DNA from: Cytophagaceae bacterium
GTDB taxonomy: Bacteria > Bacteroidota > Bacteroidia > Cytophagales > Flexibacteraceae
Assembly (NCBI GenBank): GCA_947458545.1
Contig: CANGYH010000002.1
Span: forward strand, 62,001-126,000
Length of the DNA: 64,000 nt
Reading direction: 5' to 3'
The notes under the pieces are model-generated. The model did no database searches. It was not told where the DNA came from and saw only the letters and a list, made by a program, of their open reading frames with translations. The translations under genes were made by a program, and so were the position numbers. Position 1 is the first letter of the stretch; each line of letters begins with the position of its first letter. Positions 1-8,337 of this stretch are shown one piece after another.

Positions 1-1368
1 TGCGTGAAGACCTACACCGCCGACACCGTCTTTGTGCGAGACTCCGTCGGGGTGGCTGCCACGGTAGGCCAGGTCTGCGCCGTTAGCCCGACACAGCTAT
101 CGGGGCTGCGTACCCAGTCTCAGTATCCCATTCGCCGCTGGTACTGGAACTACAACTACCCAGCCCTGCCCAACCTGCCCGCCTTTCCGCAAGACCAAGG
201 TGCCACCGTGGCCCGTACCTTCAACCAAAACGGGGTGCTGCGCATCCGCCTCACGGCCTACGACGCCAAGGGTTGCCCCGGCCGCTATGTGAAAGACACG
301 GCTACGGTGCTGGTCTCTCGGCCCGTGTTCGACATCAAGGGCCAGTGCGAGAAAGACTCGCTGTTCTTCTTCTACGGCCGCGTGCCAGACCAGTACGAGA
401 ACATCAGCCGTTTCATATACGACTTTGGCGACGGCACCACGCAAGAGAACGCCAACGGCCAGGTCTATAAGGTCTATCCGCGCATCGGCCGGTTTATGGT
501 AAAGCTGACGGCCATCACCGACGAGGGCTGCCGCAACACCGACAGCAGCCTGCTAGACCTAAAGCCCAAGCCGGCCATCGTCTTCGGCACCAACCCCAAC
601 CCGTGCTCCAATTCTAACATTCTGCTGGATGCCACGGCCAGCCGCTCCCCGGGCGACACCGGGCGTATCGTGTCCTACATCTGGCTGCAAGACGGCTTGC
701 CACTAGTCAATACCCAAGGCCAGGCCGCCGCTGGGCCCAGAGAAGTTGTGCGGTTCACGCAGACCGGCCCAACACTCCTGCAACTGGTGATTGTGGGCAA
801 CAACGGCTGCCGAGACTCGCTGGCCCTGCCACTGCAGGTGCGCGAGGGGCCCATCGCAGGTTTTACCTACAACCTGGACGAGCTGGGTACAGACGGCAGC
901 CTGCTCTTTAGAGACTCTACCCGCTTTGTAACCAACTGGCGCTGGCGCTTCGGAGACGGAGACTCGCTGGTGACGAGCCAGGCTACCGACCCGCGCCACG
1001 CCTACCGCCAAAGCGGCCGCATCACCGTGACGCAGATCGTGACCAATCCCTCGGGCTGTGCCGATACGGCCACGGCCCGGCTGGAACTGCGCAGCTTTGT
1101 GGCCCTGCCCTCGGCTTTCTCGCCCAACGGAGACGGCAACAACGACGCCCTGGAACTTCGGCACCGGTTCTTGCGCCAACTGACGCATTACGAGGTGTAC
1201 AACCGCTTCGGGCAGGTTGTCTTCTCTACCACCAACCCAAACCAAACCTGGGACGGTAAGCTCAACGGGGCAGAGGCACCGGTGGGCAACTACGTCTATG
1301 TGGTGCGGGCCAAGAGCATCTTCGGCGAAGACCTGGCCCTGCGGGGTAACCTTCAACTCATCCGCTAA
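1..1368 (+). CDS. PKD-domain cell-surface protein with type IX (CHU_C) sorting domain, 5' end missing
   Basis: The reading frame is open at the left edge, so this is the C-terminal 455 or so residues of a larger exported protein. At least two PKD-type beta-sandwich domains are visible through their YDFGDGT and WRFGDGD signatures. The last 85 residues carry the gliding-motility C-terminal domain: an FSPNGDGNND start, a YNRFGQVVF core, a TWDGKLNG turn and a GNYVYVV strand. In Bacteroidota this domain directs proteins through the type IX secretion system to the cell surface. It lies directly upstream of a PorP/SprF gene and an OmpA-like gene, the usual trio for this secretion branch. The cargo function (adhesin, matrix protein or other) cannot be read from this fragment. 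Confidence 0.9.
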   Translation, partial: CVKTYTADTVFVRDSVGVAATVGQVCAVSPTQLSGLRTQSQYPIRRWYWNYNYPALPNLPAFPQDQGATVARTFNQNGVLRIRLTAYDAKGCPGRYVKDTATVLVSRPVFDIKGQCEKDSLFFFYGRVPDQYENISRFIYDFGDGTTQENANGQVYKVYPRIGRFMVKLTAITDEGCRNTDSSLLDLKPKPAIVFGTNPNPCSNSNILLDATASRSPGDTGRIVSYIWLQDGLPLVNTQGQAAAGPREVVRFTQTGPTLLQLVIVGNNGCRDSLALPLQVREGPIAGFTYNLDELGTDGSLLFRDSTRFVTNWRWRFGDGDSLVTSQATDPRHAYRQSGRITVTQIVTNPSGCADTATARLELRSFVALPSAFSPNGDGNNDALELRHRFLRQLTHYEVYNRFGQVVFSTTNPNQTWDGKLNGAEAPVGNYVYVVRAKSIFGEDLALRGNLQLIR

Positions 1369-1404
1369 ACCATCATCCCACCATCATCAACCATCATTTT
1401 CATT

Positions 1405-2475
1405 ATGCGGATGATTGTTTACCGGTTTAGCCTGACGGCCCTCCTGCTTTGCCAAGGCCTGTTGGCCTACGGGCAAGAGTTTACCTTCTCGCAGGCGGGG
1501 CAGGTGCGCCACGCCATCAACCCGGCCCGCGTGGCCGACATGCCCGAGGATGCCCGGGGCACGGCAGCCTACCGCAACCAGTGGTATGCCGCTAACCAGC
1601 CCTATGCCGTGCTCTTTGCCAGCGGAGAGATGAGCTACCGCTTCAAAAAGGCAGATGCACTCCGCCGGATAGGTGGCCAAATCTCTTTTGCTGACGACAA
1701 CCTGGCCCGAGGCGTGCTGCGCACCCAATGGGTGCAGTTGGCAGGTAGCTATACCCAGAGCCTGGACGTGGCCCGGCGGCACCAACTCTCGGGCGGCCTG
1801 GGCCTGGCCCTGCAGATGCGGCGGCTCGGGCCCGATGGCCTCACCTTCGGCAACCAGTTTGATGCCGAGCAACTGGGCTTTAACCCAGCCCTGCCCAGCG
1901 GCGAGGGCGACCTGCTGCGCCTGCAAACCTTTGTGCAGACCAGCTTGGGCCTGGCCTACCGGTTCTACCAAACCGATCGCCTCTCTTGGCGGGCCGATGT
2001 GGCCTACCTGGGCATCAACAAGCTGCAGGAGAGCTTCTCTACCGAGGCGCGCTACGCAGGCTTTAGCCAGAAGCGGCGGCTGAGCCTGCTTCTCTCGGCC
2101 CAATACCAAACCCAGGGCCGCCTGGTGCTAGAGCCGTTGTTCTTCTTTAACCGCCAAGGCCCGGCCTACGAGATGCTGGCAGGCAGTTGGGTACTGCTGA
2201 GCCAAAGCCGCTATGCCCGCAAGCAGATGCAGTGGGGCGCAGGCCTGTTTGTGCGCCCGGGCGACGCCGTCATCCCCGGGGTGCGGCTGGAGTACGACAA
2301 GTGGGCCGGTGCCCTCACCTACGACGCCACCTACTCGGGCGCGCGGCAGGCGGCCAGCCGTAACAGCATCATCGGCCTGGGTGGCATGGGCGCGCTGGAG
2401 GCTACGCTCACCTACCGCCTCTTGTACACCAAACCCAACGACGGACCCAGCTCTGTGCCTTGCCGGGCGTTTTAA
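1405..2475 (+). CDS. PorP/SprF-family outer-membrane protein of type IX secretion
   Basis: A 356-residue protein with an N-terminal signal peptide ending near GQEFTFSQ, followed by the family hallmark of an early asparagine-proline segment (HAINPARVAD) and a run of amphipathic beta strands typical of a barrel. Length and order match the PorP/SprF family, whose members work with CHU_C-bearing substrates and probably hold or export one partner protein. The gene begins 36 bases after the CHU_C gene and overlaps or nearly abuts the OmpA-like gene downstream, so the three are probably co-transcribed. An alternative ATG lies two codons in. SprF proper supports SprB export in Flavobacterium; which paralogue this is cannot be told. 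Confidence 0.88.
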   Translation: MRMIVYRFSLTALLLCQGLLAYGQEFTFSQAGQVRHAINPARVADMPEDARGTAAYRNQWYAANQPYAVLFASGEMSYRFKKADALRRIGGQISFADDNLARGVLRTQWVQLAGSYTQSLDVARRHQLSGGLGLALQMRRLGPDGLTFGNQFDAEQLGFNPALPSGEGDLLRLQTFVQTSLGLAYRFYQTDRLSWRADVAYLGINKLQESFSTEARYAGFSQKRRLSLLLSAQYQTQGRLVLEPLFFFNRQGPAYEMLAGSWVLLSQSRYARKQMQWGAGLFVRPGDAVIPGVRLEYDKWAGALTYDATYSGARQAASRNSIIGLGGMGALEATLTYRLLYTKPNDGPSSVPCRAF

Positions 2476-2504
2476 CCTACATAATCCTTTTGCTAACTGC
2501 TGCC

Positions 2505-4469
2505 GTGTATAAAAGACTGCTTTTTCTGATGGCATGGGTTGCCCTGGGCCTGGCCAGGCCTGCCCAGGCCCAGGTGTACGACACCACCCACCGCTACATG
2601 GGCGTGCTGGAGCGCAAGGCCGAAGCCGGTGCCTACTACGACGTGCTGGCCGAAGTGGCCGAGCTGCAAAGGCGGTTTAGCGGCTGGGCAGGGGGCTACG
2701 GCACCCAAGGCCGGGCCCACTACCTGGCCCGCAACTATGCCGCCGCCCGCCAGGCCTATGCCGACGAGCGCCAAGACCTGCAAACTCCCCCGGCCCAACA
2801 CCTGCTAGACGCCGCAGATTGCGCCTATCGCCTGGCAGAGTACGACGAGGCTGCCCAACTGCTGGCCCGCCTGGCAGACCGCGCCGAGCTGAAGGCCCAG
2901 CCCGCCTTAAAGTCTCGCTTCACCCTGCTGGGCCAGCACCTGGGGGCCCGCACGGCCGAGCTGGATACGCTGGGCCAGTACTTTGCGATGGATACCACCT
3001 TCCGGTTCCCCAACTCGGGCTATGCTGATTTTGGGGCCGTGCCTGCGGGCAAGGGTGGGCAGGTGCTCTTTGCCAGCCTGCGGGCTGACAGCGTGCGCCA
3101 CCTGGGCCCGACCGACCCTGTGTTTGACGTAACGACCCTCTACCGCTACACGCCCGGCGGCGGGCAGGCCGACGGCTTTACCCGCCTGGACGCGCTGCGG
3201 GGGCTGGCCCCGGCCGGCTGCCAGGTGGGCAACCCCAGCCTCTCGGCCGATGAGCGGATGCTGTTTTACTCCGTTTGCCGCCCTACGGCGGCGGGCGGGC
3301 TCTACTGCCGCATCTACCAGGCCGAGCTAGACACCAAGGGCCGCGTGCTGCGCAGCCGCCCGGTGGGCGGTGGGCCCAATGCGGCGGGCTCTAACACGCA
3401 GCCTTGCGTGGTGCCTCCGGCCAAGGGCAAGGGGGTCGGCGGGCTCTACTTTGCCAGCGACCGCAAAGGCACCCGGGGCGGCATGGACCTCTTCTTTGCG
3501 CCCTACGATGCCAAAAAGAACAGCTTTGGCCCGGCGGCCCCGGTGGGCAAGGCCGTCAATACGCCCGGCAACGAGGGCTGGCCGTATTGGCATGCCCCCA
3601 CGGGGCGGTTGTTCTTTAGCTCAGACGGGCACCCCGGCTTTGGCGGGTACGATGTGCTGGTGGCCACGGGCCCGGCGCGTGCCTTCGACAGGGTCATCAA
3701 CCTGGGCCAGCCCCTCAACTCGGCTGCGGATGACCACAGCTTCAGGCCCGAAGACGAGGCGCTGCAGAGTGGCTTTTTGGCCTCTAACCGGGCCGGGGCC
3801 ACGTTGTTGCAAGACGCGTACTGCTGCGAAGACGTCTTTCGCTGGCAGGCGCTGCCCCAGCCCGTTCGCCGCCCCGGCCTGCTGGCCCAGCGCCTGGCCG
3901 CCCAGAAGGAGGCTCAATTGGCCGCCGAGCGCCGCCGGCAAGACTCCCTCCAGGCCGTGCAGGCTGCCCTGGCCGCACAACTAGCTGCTAATGCCCAGCG
4001 CCGGCAAGACTCGCTGCTGGCGGCCCGCGCCGCCGCCGCGCGCGCCAAGAAGGATACGGTAACCTTCCGCAAGGCAGACCTGGCCCGCAACGAAAGCTCG
4101 GCCCCGGTGGCCACCGTGGCCTTGCAGGCCAAGCGCATCAGCCAGGGCATCCGCTTCGAGCTAGGCTCGGCCCAACTGCTGGACGAGAGCAAGCCTGGCC
4201 TCGATACGCTGGTGCAAATCCTGGAGCGCCACCCCAAATGGAGACTGACCCTGACTGGCCATACCGACAACAAGGGCAAAGCGGCAGCCAACTTCAAGCT
4301 GGGCCTGGCCCGGGCGCAGTCTGTGCTGGCCTATCTGCAAGAGCGGGGTGCAGACGCTGCCCGGCTGCGGGCCAAGAGTCTGGGTGCCACCCGGCCAGCC
4401 TTCCTCAACAACACGGATGCCAACCGAGCCCGTAACCGCCGGGTGACGGCCACGTTTGCCGAGCGTTAG
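2505..4469 (+). CDS. OmpA-family protein with PD40/TolB-like repeats
   Basis: About 654 residues. The start at a GTG was chosen because it gives a compact signal peptide (MYKRLLFLMAWVALG, cleavage near AQAQ); a TTG at 2460 and an ATG at 2529 are also in frame. An N-terminal TPR-like helical part is followed by beta-propeller repeats with FASDRKG and FFSSDGH motifs, then a charged Ala/Arg/Gln-rich linker near residues 465-520, then the peptidoglycan-binding OmpA domain (GIRFELGSA, LTGHTDNKG, NRARNRRV). Family members such as PorE anchor type IX machinery to peptidoglycan. The position after PorP/SprF supports a role as periplasmic partner of the upstream pair. Confidence 0.88.
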   Translation: MYKRLLFLMAWVALGLARPAQAQVYDTTHRYMGVLERKAEAGAYYDVLAEVAELQRRFSGWAGGYGTQGRAHYLARNYAAARQAYADERQDLQTPPAQHLLDAADCAYRLAEYDEAAQLLARLADRAELKAQPALKSRFTLLGQHLGARTAELDTLGQYFAMDTTFRFPNSGYADFGAVPAGKGGQVLFASLRADSVRHLGPTDPVFDVTTLYRYTPGGGQADGFTRLDALRGLAPAGCQVGNPSLSADERMLFYSVCRPTAAGGLYCRIYQAELDTKGRVLRSRPVGGGPNAAGSNTQPCVVPPAKGKGVGGLYFASDRKGTRGGMDLFFAPYDAKKNSFGPAAPVGKAVNTPGNEGWPYWHAPTGRLFFSSDGHPGFGGYDVLVATGPARAFDRVINLGQPLNSAADDHSFRPEDEALQSGFLASNRAGATLLQDAYCCEDVFRWQALPQPVRRPGLLAQRLAAQKEAQLAAERRRQDSLQAVQAALAAQLAANAQRRQDSLLAARAAAARAKKDTVTFRKADLARNESSAPVATVALQAKRISQGIRFELGSAQLLDESKPGLDTLVQILERHPKWRLTLTGHTDNKGKAAANFKLGLARAQSVLAYLQERGADAARLRAKSLGATRPAFLNNTDANRARNRRVTATFAER

Positions 4470-5593
4470 GCGGTTTCGGCGGGCTCGTCTCGCGCGACGG
4501 TACGGCGGGCCTCGTTGAGGCTGGGGGTTTCATCCACGCCGGGGATCTGGTCTCCGAGCAGCATGCCGTAGGGTTGCAGCTCCTCCACCCGGTCGAAGAT
4601 GATCTTTAGGATGGCGATGATGGGTATGGCCAGAAACATACCCCCCACGCCCCAGAGCATGTTGCCTGCCAGCACGGCAATGACGGTGAACAGGGCATTG
4701 ATGCGCACCTTGCTGGCCACAATGCGGGGCTGGATGATGTTGTTGTCTAGAAACTGAATGACCAGAAAGGCGATCAGCACGCCTGCCGCATCGGCCAAGC
4801 CGTCGGGTGTAGAGATGACGGCAATGAACATAGGCAAGGCCGTACCGATGATGCCGCCGATGTAGGGGATCATGTTCAGAATGGCCGCCAGCACGCCCAA
4901 CAGCAGCGCATACGGAATGCCCAAGATGAGCAGCGCCCCCACGTTGAGCAGCGCTATGATGGCCGCCTCGATGAGCATACCCGACATGTAGGCCTGCACC
5001 ACCACCTTCACTTCCGTTAGTATCTCTCCTACTTTAGAGTGTGAGGTCCGCTCAGTGGCAAATACCTGCCGAATAAAGTGCACCAGGTTAGGCTTGTAGA
5101 GCAGCAGCAGAAAGATATAGACGGGGATGATGGTCAAGATCAGGGCGGCATCGCTTAAAGCCGTCAGTACGCTGAGGGCGTAGGTACCACTGTCGGTCAA
5201 AAAGGTGTCCATCCCGCGCTGGAAATACTGCAGCTGCACCTTTCGGCTTATGTTGTACTCTTTGCGCAGCCAGGTTTGCAGCTCGGCCTGGTACTCGTTT
5301 ACCCGCTGCTGCAATTGCGGAATGGCATCGGCAAACTGCGTGGCCTGCACGATGAGGAAGTACAGCAGCCCGGCTACCACCAATATGCCCAGCGTCACCG
5401 TGAGCGAGATGGCCAGCAGCCGGGGCATGCGCTTGCGCATCAGCCAGTTGTTGACCGGGTTGAGCAGCACCGCCAATATGGCCGCAAACCCAAACGGCAC
5501 CAGGATGGCACTGAGCCACCACAGCACCGCTACCAGCAGCACCAAGCCCTGCAGTATGAAGATGTAGCGGAGGTAGGCGGGCTTTAACGTCAT
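4466..5593 (-). CDS. AI-2E family (PerM/YdiK-type) membrane permease
   Basis: A 375-residue polytopic protein with two N-terminal hydrophobic helices, a soluble segment around residues 85-135, and five or so helices in the C-terminal half, including the family-typical block NMIPYIGGIIGTALP and FLDNNIIQPRIV. This is the AI-2E transporter family, members of which export autoinducer-2, sodium or other solutes; the substrate here is not predictable. The tail is acidic and lacks motifs. Its stop codon overlaps the end of the convergent OmpA-like gene by four bases, and it probably forms its own unit. Confidence 0.85.
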   Translation of the reverse strand: MTLKPAYLRYIFILQGLVLLVAVLWWLSAILVPFGFAAILAVLLNPVNNWLMRKRMPRLLAISLTVTLGILVVAGLLYFLIVQATQFADAIPQLQQRVNEYQAELQTWLRKEYNISRKVQLQYFQRGMDTFLTDSGTYALSVLTALSDAALILTIIPVYIFLLLLYKPNLVHFIRQVFATERTSHSKVGEILTEVKVVVQAYMSGMLIEAAIIALLNVGALLILGIPYALLLGVLAAILNMIPYIGGIIGTALPMFIAVISTPDGLADAAGVLIAFLVIQFLDNNIIQPRIVASKVRINALFTVIAVLAGNMLWGVGGMFLAIPIIAILKIIFDRVEELQPYGMLLGDQIPGVDETPSLNEARRTVARDEPAETA

Positions 5594-5711
5594 ACGAAAG
5601 GGCTAGGGCAGTAGAAGGAAGGGCTGGGCCGCAAGGTACGCCAAGGCCCTGCCAAGGCGATTGGGCAGGGCCCGGGTTAGGACTATAAGACAGGCTGCGG
5701 GCGCCATCGGT

Positions 5712-6221
5712 TTACATGGCCACCACATCGTGCTCGCTGTTGCGGGCGGGGTCTCCGGTGATGGCGGCCTTTATCATCTCGAAGGCCGTGACGATGGGGC
5801 CGCCTTTGCTCTCCCAGTATTCGGCCGTTTCCATCTCTACGCAGAGCAGGGCCAGGCTAGGGGTATCCAGTCCGTTGGGGAACCAGGCCTTGTAGGTCGG
5901 CTTCCACAGTTCCTGAATCTTGGCCTTGTCTTTCACCAGCCGGGCATGGCCATTTACGCTGATCCACTCCCCGGCGGCGCCGTTGGCAAAGCCCAGGGCC
6001 ACCTGCCAACTGTTGCGGATCTCGTGGATTTTGTGGCTGGTGTCATCGGTAAAGAACCAGATCTGGTTGGCGGCATCCACCTCAGCTATGGACATAGGGC
6101 GGCTTTTGATGCGGGTGCTGTCTTCGTCGAAGGTAGAGAACATGCAGGTGCGGGCATCCTCGATCATGGTGCGGATGTCGGCCTGGGTTTTGTGGCCGGG
6201 CTTTTCGGGGTATTGGGCCAT
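5712..6221 (-). CDS. Pyridoxamine 5'-phosphate oxidase-fold (general stress protein 26-like) protein
   Basis: A 169-residue protein with the split-barrel flavin-binding fold of the PPOX superfamily. Visible blocks are CMFSTFDEDS, SRPMSIAEVD, IWFFTDDTSHK and WISVNGHARLV, which match the GsP26 subgroup. Such proteins bind FMN, F420 or haem and are often stress-induced; no specific reaction can be assigned. The gene is alone on its strand between the AI-2E permease and dut, which is divergent. Nothing about its length or composition is unusual. Confidence 0.85.
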   Translation of the reverse strand: MAQYPEKPGHKTQADIRTMIEDARTCMFSTFDEDSTRIKSRPMSIAEVDAANQIWFFTDDTSHKIHEIRNSWQVALGFANGAAGEWISVNGHARLVKDKAKIQELWKPTYKAWFPNGLDTPSLALLCVEMETAEYWESKGGPIVTAFEMIKAAITGDPARNSEHDVVAM

Positions 6222-6297
6222 GGTATATTGGGTTTTTGGGTTGGGCCCATATGTACGTCAGCGGGCGAGGGTGGGTTGGCGGGGCTAGCTTTGGGGC

Positions 6298-6738
6298 GTG
6301 GTACGCATCCCTGTCATCAACCGGAGCGGCAATCCGTTGCCAGCCCATCAAACCCCATACGCGGCCGGGGTAGATCTGCAAGCCCATCTGCCCGAGGGGC
6401 CCGTCTCGCTGCAGCCCGGCGAGCGCCATTTAATTCCCACTGGGCTACACATAGCCCTGCCACCCGGCACCGAGGCGCAAATACGCCCCCGCTCGGGCCT
6501 GGCGCTCAAGCATGGTATTACCGTGCTCAACAGCCCCGGCACAGTAGATGCCGACTACCGCGGCGAGGTTAAGGTGCTGCTCATCAACCTGGGCCAAACC
6601 GAGTTCACCATCCAGAGCGGAGACCGCATCGCCCAAATGGTGGTGGCCCGCTACGAGCACATCGAGGCCTTTGTCCCCGTGGAGGCGCTGGACGCCACCG
6701 AGCGCGGCGCGGGCGGGTATGGGAGTACGGGGGTGTAA
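6298..6738 (+). CDS. dut: dUTP diphosphatase
   Basis: A 146-residue trimeric-type dUTPase that hydrolyses dUTP to dUMP and pyrophosphate, keeping uracil out of DNA and feeding dTMP synthesis. All five family motifs are visible: AAGVDLQA (I), [11 protein letters not shown] (II), [13 protein letters not shown] (III), GDRIAQMVV (IV) and the flexible C-terminal [11 protein letters not shown] (V). The start is a GTG; no better ATG exists without losing motif I context. A perfect 15-bp stem terminator follows the stop codon, so it is transcribed apart from the toxin-antitoxin pair downstream. Confidence 0.95.
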   Translation: MVRIPVINRSGNPLPAHQTPYAAGVDLQAHLPEGPVSLQPGERHLIPTGLHIALPPGTEAQIRPRSGLALKHGITVLNSPGTVDADYRGEVKVLLINLGQTEFTIQSGDRIAQMVVARYEHIEAFVPVEALDATERGAGGYGSTGV

Positions 6739-6743
6739 CTTGG

Positions 6744-6780
6744 AACGTGCGGCGTTACATTTGTAACGCCGCACGTTTTT
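6744..6780 (+). terminator. Intrinsic terminator after dut
   Basis: A perfect 15-bp inverted repeat (arms 6744-6758 and 6763-6777) with a four-base loop is followed by a run of T. It begins six bases after the dut stop codon and separates dut from higBA. Confidence 0.9.
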
Positions 6781-6795
6781 AATTATAGAAAATTT

Positions 6796-6808
6796 ATTCA
6801 GAATGAAT
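6796..6808. promoter_or_regulatory. Possible HigA operator
   Basis: A short palindrome, ATTCA-GAA-TGAAT, lies in an AT-rich stretch eight bases before the toxin start codon. Antitoxins of the HigA type usually repress their own operon by binding such palindromes. The assignment is inference from position only. Confidence 0.35.
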
Positions 6809-6816
6809 CTGTTAGG

Positions 6817-7098
6817 ATGGCAATAGTGTCGTTTAGGTCAAAGGCGCTTAGGCTCTTTTTTACTAAGGGAGATTCAACCAAGCTGTCTCCCCACCACGTT
6901 AGTCGTATTAAGGCCATTCTTTCGGTTCTGAATGTTGCTTTGTCTATAGACGAAATCCGCGCATTTGATCGATATTTTCACGGGCTTCAACCCCCTGGAT
7001 CCAACACATTCTCGATGCGCGTAAGCGGCAATTACAGGATAACCTTCAGATATGAAGATGGCCAGGTATACGACGTTGACTATCTAGACTACCACTAA
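6817..7098 (+). CDS. higB: HigB/RelE-superfamily toxin
   Basis: A 93-residue protein of the RelE/ParE fold with the HigB signature: FRSKALRLFFTKGD near the start, the central FDRYFHGLQPPGSNTFSMRVSGNYRITFRY core (shown here only by position, residues 50-79) and a VDYLDYH tail. HigB toxins are ribosome-dependent mRNA interferases. The gene precedes the antitoxin, the reversed order that is typical of higBA. It is preceded by a strong terminator and an AT-rich promoter region, and has lower GC than dut and ispE around it, which suggests acquisition. Confidence 0.88.
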   Translation: MAIVSFRSKALRLFFTKGDSTKLSPHHVSRIKAILSVLNVALSIDEIRAFDRYFHGLQPPGSNTFSMRVSGNYRITFRYEDGQVYDVDYLDYH

Positions 7099-7103
7099 TT
7101 GAT

Positions 7104-7430
7104 ATGATTATGAACACACCCTCACATCCTGGTGAGGTTCTGAAAGAGATGCTATCTAGCATCCAAGAAGAATCAGGCCAGCCCTTTACCCACGAGCAAG
7201 TTGCAATGGCTCTGGGCATTACCCGTAAGACGTTGTCTGCCTTGTTGAACCAGCGCCAGAGTGTCAGCCCAGAGATGGCCCTTCGGCTTAGTATTGCCTT
7301 TCCGGGCCCGACTGCCGAGTTTTGGCTGCGCCTGCAAGACCAGTACGATTTGGCCCTGGCCCGCAAGCGGTTTAATTCCGATGCCCTACGTGTATTTGTA
7401 CCTGGTGCTTCTCAAGCCCCAGCGGCATAG
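7104..7430 (+). CDS. higA: HigA-family XRE antitoxin
   Basis: A 108-residue helix-turn-helix protein. The opening HPGEVLKEML is the HigA hallmark, followed by an XRE-type helix-turn-helix (residues 30-55, VAMALGITRKTLSALLN) and the family segment TAEFWLRLQDQYDLA. It neutralises the HigB toxin encoded five bases upstream and probably represses the operon. A second ATG lies two codons downstream. The next gene, ispE, starts three bases after its stop, so read-through from the toxin-antitoxin promoter into ispE is likely. Confidence 0.9.
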   Translation: MIMNTPSHPGEVLKEMLSSIQEESGQPFTHEQVAMALGITRKTLSALLNQRQSVSPEMALRLSIAFPGPTAEFWLRLQDQYDLALARKRFNSDALRVFVPGASQAPAA

Positions 7431-7433
7431 CCG

Positions 7434-8270
7434 ATGGTCGTCTTCCCTAACATCAAACTCAACCTCGGCCTGCGCGTGGTGGCCCGCAGGCCCGATGGCT
7501 ACCACGACCTGGAGACCTGTTTTCTGCCCGTGCCCGGTTGTGGCGACGTGCTGGAGGCCGTACCCGCCCCGGCAGGCCAGCCCACCCGCCTGCACCTGAG
7601 CGGCATCCCCATACCCGGAGACCCGGTCCAGAACCTGGTTCTGAAGGCCTACCACCTGCTGGCCGCCCGCTACCCCCTGCCTGCGCTGGACGTGTATTTG
7701 CATAAAGCCATCCCGGCCGGTACGGGCGTGGGGGCGGGCAGTGCCGATGCGGCCTTTGCCCTGAAACTCTTTGCCCGCTTTGCACCCGTGCCCGTGCCTA
7801 CGGCCGAGCTGGAGGAACTGGCCCTGCAACTGGGCTCAGACTGCCCCGTGTTTATCCAGAATCAGCCTGCCATCGGGCGGGGCAGGGGCGAGCGGTTGGT
7901 GCCCGTGCACCTGCCCCTGGCAGGATATGGGGTGCGTATTTGCTTTGCGGCGTTGCACATCAGCACGGCGCAGGCTTTTGCGGGCATTGTCCCCGCACAG
8001 CCTGCTATGCCCATAGAGGCCGTGCTGGCGCAGCCGCCTGCGGCTTGGCAAGGGCTGTTGGTAAACGATTTTGAGCAGACCGTCTTTGCCCTGCACCCGA
8101 GCCTGGCCGACACCAAGGCCCGCCTGCTGCAGGCAGGTGCCGTGTATGCGGCCATGTCTGGCACGGGCTCAGCCGTCTTTGGCCTCTTTGAGCCTGCCCT
8201 GGCTGCCGCATGGGAGGCAGGCTGGGTGGCCGGCGCCGCGGTGCGCACCTGGCAGGGCGTATTGGCCTAA
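7434..8270 (+). CDS. ispE: 4-diphosphocytidyl-2-C-methyl-D-erythritol kinase
   Basis: A 278-residue GHMP kinase of the MEP isoprenoid pathway; it phosphorylates CDP-methylerythritol at the 2-hydroxyl using ATP. Seen: the N-terminal FPNIKLNLGLRV with the catalytic lysine region, the DGYHDLET motif, the ATP-binding loop IPAGTGVGAGSADAA near residues 93-107, and the C-terminal MSGTGSAVFGLF. The glycine loop is slightly off the usual GLGGGSADA. The gene abuts higA with only three bases between, so at least part of its transcription may come from the toxin-antitoxin promoter. It ends at a bidirectional terminator shared with yebC. Confidence 0.93.
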   Translation: MVVFPNIKLNLGLRVVARRPDGYHDLETCFLPVPGCGDVLEAVPAPAGQPTRLHLSGIPIPGDPVQNLVLKAYHLLAARYPLPALDVYLHKAIPAGTGVGAGSADAAFALKLFARFAPVPVPTAELEELALQLGSDCPVFIQNQPAIGRGRGERLVPVHLPLAGYGVRICFAALHISTAQAFAGIVPAQPAMPIEAVLAQPPAAWQGLLVNDFEQTVFALHPSLADTKARLLQAGAVYAAMSGTGSAVFGLFEPALAAAWEAGWVAGAAVRTWQGVLA

Positions 8271-8276
8271 CCATCC

Positions 8277-8317
8277 AAAAAAAGCGCCTGCCCTTTTGCA
8301 AAGGCAAGCGCTTTATT
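8277..8317. terminator. Bidirectional terminator between ispE and yebC
   Basis: An imperfect hairpin (AAAGCGC at 8281-8287 pairing with GCGCTTT at 8308-8314, inner TGCC/GGCA pairs) is flanked by A- and T-rich runs and lies between convergent genes. Confidence 0.65.
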
Positions 8318-8337
8318 ATGTGGGCAGAGAGGGAGGC

